Made by a program: the position numbers and the translations under genes
The notes under the pieces: model-generated
Told to the model about the DNA's origin: nothing
Databases searched by the model: none
Seen by the model: the letters and a program-made list of their open reading frames with translations, nothing else
Assembly: GCA_004553095.1 (NCBI GenBank)
Contig: SFMJ01000003.1
Coordinates: 1-29,102 of the forward strand
Length of the DNA: 29,102 bases
DNA from: Bacteroidales bacterium
Lineage (GTDB): Bacteria > Bacteroidota > Bacteroidia > Bacteroidales > Muribaculaceae
Reading direction: 5' to 3'
Shown here: one piece after another, positions 24,362 through 29,102 of the stretch
Layout: each line of letters opens with the position of its first letter
Numbering within the stretch: position 1 is the stretch's first letter

Positions 24362-25210
24362 ATGAAAAAAAGTCGAATACTCATACTCACAATAATCATC
24401 CTGATGGGGATGATGACATTTTACTCCTGTGGAGGTGGCGAAAAGAGGCAAGAAGTAGCTGTCAACGATCAGCCCCTCGCCCCCTGGGAACTCCTCGAAG
24501 AGGGAGAAACACCGGCCATAAGAGATCTTGACTCAGACACCGGCACATTCGAAGAGAGCATCTATCCGGATGGTTCGGAGGTAGTCGATACACTATCCAC
24601 ACAGACTGCGGCCGAGGATAGCCTCGTCGTCGGCATGAGTAGCGAATCTCGTCAACGCTATGCCCGAATCGGGAAACTGAGAGAATTTTTCAACGACTCC
24701 AACAAATATCAATATGCAGCAGGCGAACGGATAGGCATCAAGCCGATACGCGGCGTGGCTGACGCCTATTTCACTCGGCGTCCCTTGGTGAGAGTAACGA
24801 CCGGCGAGTGGTATGCTATCGACAATCTCACCCACTCCCTCCCCTATCTTGTGCCCGAGGCACGACGACTGCTCGATGAGATCGGCAAAAACTTCGCCGA
24901 TTCCATCCGCAAGCGTAAAGGAGCATCTGCCAAGATCATCGTTACGAGTCTTCTGCGCACATCTCACTCCGTGAAGAGCCTCCGTCGCGTCAACCGCAAT
25001 GCCACCGATTCATCAACCCACCAATTAGGCACTACTTTTGACATAACCTACTCGAAGTTCGCAACTTACGGCAATGGCACGAGATTATCGAACGAAGAGA
25101 TGAAATATATCTTGGCTGAAGTGCTCCGCGATCTGCGTCAGCAGAACAAATGTATGGTAAAATATGAGGTGCATTCACCCTGCTTTCACATCACAGCCAC
25201 CGGCAGATGA
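24362..25210 (+). CDS. DUF5715-family lipoprotein with M15 peptidase-like site
   Basis: A 282-residue lipoprotein: an N-terminal hydrophobic signal ends in a lipobox FYSC (Cys23), followed by a Gly-rich, then acidic linker to about residue 95. The C-terminal domain shows TSLLRTSHSVKSLRR, then THQLGTTFDITY (His220, Asp227) and EVHSPCFHIT (His271, His276). This pattern resembles the zinc site of M15 D,D-carboxypeptidases (SxHxxGxAxD and a later H), so a peptidoglycan role in the periplasm is plausible but inferred. It diverges from the aroB fusion and is followed by the FKBP genes after about 77 bases. Confidence 0.8.
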   Translation: MKKSRILILTIIILMGMMTFYSCGGGEKRQEVAVNDQPLAPWELLEEGETPAIRDLDSDTGTFEESIYPDGSEVVDTLSTQTAAEDSLVVGMSSESRQRYARIGKLREFFNDSNKYQYAAGERIGIKPIRGVADAYFTRRPLVRVTTGEWYAIDNLTHSLPYLVPEARRLLDEIGKNFADSIRKRKGASAKIIVTSLLRTSHSVKSLRRVNRNATDSSTHQLGTTFDITYSKFATYGNGTRLSNEEMKYILAEVLRDLRQQNKCMVKYEVHSPCFHITATGR

Positions 25211-25287
25211 TCCTGCCACACCGGGAGCAAGACATCGACAACAAAAAAAATCGAAATAACATCAAACAAAAAAATAAACCGTAAGAA

Positions 25288-25878
25288 ATGGAAAAATTAA
25301 GTTACGCATGGGGTCTCGCTATGGGCCGCCAGTTGCAAGGCATGGGAATGAAAGAGCTCAACGTCAAAGACTTCTCCGACGGAGTGGCAAGTGTATTTGA
25401 GCAGAAAGAGCCTGCCATGAGTCCTGAAGAGGCACAGAAGTTGATCCAAGACTATCTGAACGACCTGCAACAGAAGGCGGAAGAGGCAGCCAAAGCAGCA
25501 GGCACAGCCTTCCTCAAAGAGAACAAGCAGAACCCCAACGTAAAGGAGACCTCCACCGGTCTGCAATATGTAGTAGAGAAAGAGGGCACCGGCGCACAGC
25601 CAACAGCCGAAGATGAAGTGACCGTACACTACACAGGACGCCTGCTCGACGGCACAGTATTCGACTCCAGTGTGAACCGTGGCGAGCCTGCCACCTTCCC
25701 CTTGAACCGTGTAATCCCCGGTTGGACCGAGGGTGTTCAACTCATGAAAGAGGGTGCAAAATATACATTCTTCATCCCCTCAGACTTGGCATACGGTCCT
25801 CAGGGCATCCCCGGAGCCATCCCTCCCCACTCCACACTGATCTTCGATGTCGAACTGATCAAAGTGGTAAAGAAGTAA
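25288..25878 (+). CDS. Cytoplasmic FKBP-type peptidyl-prolyl isomerase (FklB/FkpA-like)
   Basis: A 196-residue prolyl isomerase and chaperone. The N-terminal part (about residues 1-85) is the helical FKBP_N dimerisation domain, beginning SYAWGLAMGRQLQGMG with a long charged helix, and the C-terminal 95 residues are an FKBP domain: VTVHYTGRLLDGTVFDSS, FPLNRVIPGWTEGVQLM and AYGPQGIPGAIPPHSTLIFDVEL. No signal peptide or lipobox is present, so it should stay in the cytoplasm. The FKBP domain is almost identical to that of the next gene, which encodes an exported lipoprotein version, 22 bases downstream. Confidence 0.94.
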   Translation: MEKLSYAWGLAMGRQLQGMGMKELNVKDFSDGVASVFEQKEPAMSPEEAQKLIQDYLNDLQQKAEEAAKAAGTAFLKENKQNPNVKETSTGLQYVVEKEGTGAQPTAEDEVTVHYTGRLLDGTVFDSSVNRGEPATFPLNRVIPGWTEGVQLMKEGAKYTFFIPSDLAYGPQGIPGAIPPHSTLIFDVELIKVVKK

Positions 25879-25900
25879 AACTGATAAATAAGACACCAAT

Positions 25901-26431
25901 ATGAAGAAGAGTATTTTTATTGCTTCGGCATTGGTATTGATGGGTATGGCAGCCTGCTCATCGTCGAAGAGCGAGAGCAAAGACAGCGACACAACACTCG
26001 CTGCTGTGGAAGATGAGATTGTGGTAGAGGAAGACTCCTTGGCCCGCATCTTCAAAGATGAAGCCAAGAGATCGGAAGTAGCCACCGACAGCACATGGGC
26101 AGTGACCGAAAGCGGCTTGAAATACATCGTCGTAAAAGAGGGCACAGGCAAGAGCCCGAAAGCCACCGATGAAGTCACCGTGCACTATCGCGGCCAATTG
26201 ACCACCGGCTTTGAGTTTGATTCCAGTTATAATCGTGGCGAGCCTGCCACCTTCCCCTTGAATCGTGTCATCGCCGGATGGACCGAAGGCTTGCAACTCA
26301 TGAAAGAGGGTGGCAAGACCATCTTCTACATCCCCTATCAGTTGGGCTATGGCGAAGAGGGAGCAGGTCCGCAGATACCTCCATGCTCCGACCTGATCTT
26401 TGAAGTCGAACTTCTCAAAGTAAACGAATGA
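25901..26431 (+). CDS. FKBP-type peptidyl-prolyl isomerase lipoprotein
   Basis: A 176-residue lipoprotein: a signal sequence ending MAAC (lipobox, Cys19) then an acidic Ser-rich linker and, from about residue 70, one FKBP domain (VTVHYRGQLTTGFEFDSS, FPLNRVIAGWTEGLQLM, LGYGEEGAGPQIPPCSDLIFEVEL). It lacks the helical N-terminal domain of its neighbour. It should catalyse prolyl isomerisation of envelope proteins in the periplasm. A 29-base run (26234-26262) is identical to 25678-25706 in the neighbour, consistent with duplication or gene conversion. Its stop overlaps the next start (ATGA). Confidence 0.93.
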   Translation: MKKSIFIASALVLMGMAACSSSKSESKDSDTTLAAVEDEIVVEEDSLARIFKDEAKRSEVATDSTWAVTESGLKYIVVKEGTGKSPKATDEVTVHYRGQLTTGFEFDSSYNRGEPATFPLNRVIAGWTEGLQLMKEGGKTIFYIPYQLGYGEEGAGPQIPPCSDLIFEVELLKVNE

Positions 26432-26607
26432 CAAAAACCGGAAAAAAGGCAATCGCAGCGACAATGCTCGCAGCGATTGCCCTGTCATTGACAGCGCTTA
26501 CCTCGTGCGAGGGACGCAAGATGTCGAATATGACTCCTACGGGCGACACCGTCGAAGTAGTGATCGAACATCAGCCGGCAGTGACAGACTCTATCGAAGC
26601 AATATGA
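26428..26607 (+). CDS. Small lipoprotein between FKBP gene and rsmA
   Basis: A 59-residue protein missed if short genes are ignored. It begins MTKTGKKAIAATMLAAIA, has a hydrophobic core and a lipobox LTSC (Cys27), then a short polar tail of about 32 residues ending AVTDSIEAI. Both ends overlap neighbours by ATGA: its start overlaps the FKBP stop, and its stop overlaps the start of rsmA. This arrangement, the lipobox and the absence of any other use of this strand support a genuine gene. I do not recognise a family; it may be an accessory lipoprotein to the FKBP protein, or mainly a way to couple translation to rsmA. Confidence 0.75.
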   Translation: MTKTGKKAIAATMLAAIALSLTALTSCEGRKMSNMTPTGDTVEVVIEHQPAVTDSIEAI

Positions 26608-27395
26608 GAGTAAAGCCAAAGAAGCAACTCGGGCAGCACTTTCTGAACGATGAGCATATAGCCTACGACATTTCGGAGACTATATCGGGGCGCTATATGC
26701 CGGCGAGCCACTCGGAATGGGGCGATCTGCCGGTGGTGGAAGTGGGACCCGGCATGGGAGTGCTGACCAAATATCTGATCGACAGTCAACGTGATGTTAC
26801 AGCGATCGAGTTGGACCATGAGTCGGTGGAATATCTGGCGAAAGTCTACCCCGCACTGCGTGTGGTGGAGGCCGACTTCTTGCGTCTCGACCTCTCCACG
26901 ATCTATAAGGGAGAATTTGCCCTAATCGGCAACTACCCCTATAACATCTCGTCGCAAATCTTCTTCAAGGTGCTCGAGGATCGGGATAAGATACCGGTGG
27001 TGACCGGTATGCTTCAGAAGGAGGTGGCAGAGCGGATCTGCTCGCGCCCCGGATCGAAGGTGTATGGCATCCTGTCGGTGTTGCTTCAGACATGGTATAA
27101 CTGCGAGTATCTCTTTAATGTCGAGCCCCACGTCTTTACACCACCCCCGAAAGTGAGGAGTGGCGTATTGCGGCTCACGCGCAATGATCGCAAAGAACTT
27201 CCTTGCGACCCGGCATTCTTCAAGAGAGTGGTCAAGACCGCCTTCGGGCAGCGCCGCAAGACACTACGCAACTCCCTGTCGACGCTCATCGAGCCCGGAT
27301 CGCCGGTGCTCTCGTCGCGCTTTATGACCGAACGCCCTGAAAGGCTCTCGGTAGAAGAGTTCATCGAATTAGCGCAGTTGCTTCAAAAGCAATAG
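26604..27395 (+). CDS. rsmA: 16S rRNA (adenine1518-N6/adenine1519-N6)-dimethyltransferase
   Basis: A 263-residue SAM-dependent enzyme (KsgA) that dimethylates two adjacent adenines near the 3' end of 16S rRNA during small-subunit assembly. Motifs are KQLGQHFL (residues 7-14), VVEVGPGMGVLTKYL (44-58) for SAM, the acidic IELD (68-71) and the target-binding NYPYN (110-114). The C-terminal lobe is complete. The start is set at the ATG overlapping the small lipoprotein stop; the upstream in-frame extension would overlap that gene and lacks family similarity. Confidence 0.96.
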   Translation: MRVKPKKQLGQHFLNDEHIAYDISETISGRYMPASHSEWGDLPVVEVGPGMGVLTKYLIDSQRDVTAIELDHESVEYLAKVYPALRVVEADFLRLDLSTIYKGEFALIGNYPYNISSQIFFKVLEDRDKIPVVTGMLQKEVAERICSRPGSKVYGILSVLLQTWYNCEYLFNVEPHVFTPPPKVRSGVLRLTRNDRKELPCDPAFFKRVVKTAFGQRRKTLRNSLSTLIEPGSPVLSSRFMTERPERLSVEEFIELAQLLQKQ

Positions 27396-27519
27396 TAATA
27401 CATCCTCGGGAATCGGATTGGGTTTTACCGGGAAGGGTTTCGAATCAAATAACAATCAATCATTCCTTCAAAGGGAGTCCTTATTCCTTCGACTTCCTTT
27501 ACTTTATTTATACCACACA

Positions 27520-28782
27520 ATGATGGATATAGCAAAAATCGCGGTCATAACCTGTGCCATGGCGGCAATGACCCATCAGTCGGCAATCGCTGTGGAGACG
27601 ACCACAGACGCCACACTCGAGACAGTTCTCACCGCCGACCATAGTGAAAAACTCTCCTCAGTCGCCACGACCCAAGTCGAGAGTAGCGAACCGGGTGTCA
27701 AGACTGAGAGCAAGAAGAAATTCAGCATCACGCCGACGGGGCGCGCCCTCTTCGACATCGCCTTCTACCTTCCGAAAACTGCCGAATTCAAGCATGGTGT
27801 GGCTATGCCGGAGGCGCGTCTTGGTGCCAAGACCGAATTTGGCGATTTCGCCACGCGCACCGATCTCTCATATCGATTTGGCAAGATTTATGCTGCCGAC
27901 ATCTATCTGCAGTGGAACATCAATCGCAACATGATGCTCCGCGGCGGCTATTTTATCCATCAATTCGGTCTTCAGAGTGCCACCGGTTCCTCCGACAAGA
28001 TCAGCATGGAAGAGCCGTCGGTCTATAGTGCACTTGGCGAATCCCGTCTCTTGGGCGCGATGTATGTATATCAAGACAAGAAATTTCATTTCGCCACTTC
28101 GCTCTATGCCCAAGGCTCCCTTCTAAGCAAGCATCCGAGCGAAACGGGACGCACCGGTGTCGGCTATATAGCGAGAGCTCTCTGGAAACCCCTCACCGAT
28201 GATGGCAACATCTTCCACATCGGCGGCACGGCGCTGATCCAGACCGCAACCTTCAACGGCGACACCCACAACCCGGTGTCGGTGTTCAAATCCTCCTTCC
28301 CCACGAGAGTGGAGAACGTGACACTGGTCGAGGCGGAGGTCGACCATACACAGTCCATCTTCAAACTCTCGCCCGAAGTGCTCTGGAGCAAGGGACGTCT
28401 CTGCTTGGAGGGGCAATTCATCTATATGCTTGTCTCGCGCAAGGATGGCTACAAGGCCTTCAACGCCCATGGAGGCTATCTGATGGGACGCTATATCCTC
28501 AAAGGGAGCAACTACACCTACTCCCCCTGGATCGGCTATGTCCACATCCCCAAGCCCAAGACCTGGGAAGTGACTGCCGGATATAGTTATATCGACCTCA
28601 ACGACTCACACTCAATGATATATGGCGGCACCGGCCACACCGGCACCGTGACTCTCAACTACTATATCAACAAATATCTGACCTGGAGATTCAACTACTC
28701 ATACACGGCACGCCCCGGGGCTCACAACATCGAGTCAAAGCATGCCAACATCTTCCAGACTCGTATTCAATTCGTGTTCTGA
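27520..28782 (+). CDS. Porin_O_P-type outer-membrane porin
   Basis: A 420-residue outer-membrane beta-barrel. ATG 27520 gives a signal peptide (MMDIAKIAVITCAMAAMTHQ..) with cleavage near AIA-VE; ATG 27523 is equally possible. A soluble stretch of about 45 residues follows. The barrel begins with ALFDIAFYLPKTAEFKHG and contains DIYLQWNINRNMMLRGGYF, FGLQSATGSSDKISMEEPS and repeated amphipathic strands, ending on Phe as outer-membrane barrels usually do (IQFVF). This pattern matches the phosphate-selective porin O/P family found widely in Bacteroidetes. Phosphate selectivity itself is not shown. No promoter of the TAnnTTTG type was found upstream. Confidence 0.85.
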   Translation: MMDIAKIAVITCAMAAMTHQSAIAVETTTDATLETVLTADHSEKLSSVATTQVESSEPGVKTESKKKFSITPTGRALFDIAFYLPKTAEFKHGVAMPEARLGAKTEFGDFATRTDLSYRFGKIYAADIYLQWNINRNMMLRGGYFIHQFGLQSATGSSDKISMEEPSVYSALGESRLLGAMYVYQDKKFHFATSLYAQGSLLSKHPSETGRTGVGYIARALWKPLTDDGNIFHIGGTALIQTATFNGDTHNPVSVFKSSFPTRVENVTLVEAEVDHTQSIFKLSPEVLWSKGRLCLEGQFIYMLVSRKDGYKAFNAHGGYLMGRYILKGSNYTYSPWIGYVHIPKPKTWEVTAGYSYIDLNDSHSMIYGGTGHTGTVTLNYYINKYLTWRFNYSYTARPGAHNIESKHANIFQTRIQFVF

Positions 28783-28788
28783 CAGATA

Positions 28789-28806
28789 AGAGCGCGTTCC
28801 ATAAAT
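28789..28806 (+). repeat. Copy 2 of the 18-base intergenic motif
   Basis: It begins 7 bases after the porin stop and matches 22538-22555 at 16 of 18 positions. The gap that contains it (28783-28887) shows no clear promoter or terminator otherwise. Confidence 0.5.
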
Positions 28807-28887
28807 AGAGAAGATAATGCAATAAAATCGCAGTTATCGCGTAATAATAGTATAAAAAGGTAATCACCAGATAAAACATAGAAAGAA

Positions 28888-29102
28888 ATGAGAAATATCC
28901 TCATCACCGGAGGTGCCGGTTTCATCGGATCGCATGTGGTAAGACTATTTGTCAACAAATATCCCGACTACAATATCGTGAATCTTGACAAACTCACTTA
29001 CGCAGGCAATCTTGCCAATCTTAAAGACATCGAGCAAAAGCCCAACTACACCTTCGTACGCGCCGATATATGCGACTATGAGAAAATGTGTGAAGTGATC
29101 AG
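28888..29102 (+). CDS. rfbB: dTDP-glucose 4,6-dehydratase, N-terminal part
   Basis: The gene runs off the right end of the window; only 71 complete codons are seen. They begin MRNILITGGAGFIGSHVV (NAD-binding GGAGFIG) and continue VNLDKLTYAGNLANL and FVRADICDYEKM, which match the first Rossmann strands of RfbB, an extended short-chain dehydrogenase that makes dTDP-4-keto-6-deoxyglucose for rhamnose and related sugars. The stretch LDKLTYAGNLANL is strongly characteristic. The active-site residues lie beyond the edge. Confidence 0.92.
   Translation, partial: MRNILITGGAGFIGSHVVRLFVNKYPDYNIVNLDKLTYAGNLANLKDIEQKPNYTFVRADICDYEKMCEVI

Noticed and set aside
26505..26603. An in-frame N-terminal extension of RsmA
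   Set aside because: It overlaps the small lipoprotein, lacks family similarity, and the KQLGQHFL motif is expected near the N-terminus.
1..29102. rRNA, tRNA, CRISPR arrays, insertion sequences or prophage genes
   Set aside because: I looked for cloverleaf-like segments, regularly spaced repeats, transposase or integrase motifs and phage structural genes and saw none that I could support.

Overview
The window reads as a chromosomal core segment of a member of the Bacteroidales, most likely a gut Muribaculaceae-type organism. The order is supported by several things in the sequence: promoters of the Bacteroidetes type (-7 element TAnnTTTG), a TonB-receptor-type outer-membrane barrel, a DUF2723 membrane protein, a Porin_O_P protein, a DUF5715 lipoprotein, BspA-type leucine-rich repeats and the Bacteroidetes form of alanine dehydrogenase. 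The family-level placement is an inference. I see no rRNA, tRNA, CRISPR array, insertion sequence or prophage, and no gene-free stretch longer than about 200 bases.

Layout. 1-442: 3' end of an outer-membrane beta-barrel gene. 624-3510: an LpxL-like acyltransferase followed by an MsbA-like ABC exporter, a plausible lipid A acylation and export pair. 3550-5095: a CD225/dispanin (IFITM-like) membrane protein translationally coupled to a DUF2752 protein, then shikimate kinase. 5224-11725: a divergent alanine-dehydrogenase-like protein, a GT4 glycosyltransferase, GDP-L-fucose synthase and a 1076-residue DUF2723 protein, suggesting envelope glycan or glycoprotein work. 11830-15494, minus strand: a secreted GH31 alpha-glucosidase-type enzyme and a saccharopine-dehydrogenase-family (carboxynorspermidine/carboxyspermidine synthase) protein. 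15629-20092, plus strand: tsaE, birA, a YbhN-like flippase-fold protein, an unknown single-pass protein, a BspA-type LRR protein and a zinc-ligand-free sirtuin. 20186-22516: pyrH, frr and a GT2 glycosyltransferase. 22558-24267, minus: a fused HAD phosphatase plus 3-dehydroquinate synthase. 24362-27395: an M15-like lipoprotein (DUF5715), two FKBP prolyl isomerases (one cytoplasmic, one lipoprotein), a 59-residue lipoprotein and rsmA. 27520-end: a Porin_O_P-type porin and the 5' end of rfbB.

How it fits together. Most genes are housekeeping (translation: frr, rsmA, tsaE; nucleotides: pyrH; biotin: birA; shikimate pathway: aroK and the aroB fusion) mixed with envelope biogenesis. The features most worth a second look are the HAD-AroB fusion, the coupled CD225-DUF2752 pair, the alanine-dehydrogenase homologue that seems to have lost catalytic residues, the 59-residue lipoprotein held between two ATGA overlaps before rsmA, and a pair of fully overlapping divergent promoters between aroB and the DUF5715 gene. 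All calls come from reading the sequence; no database search was run.
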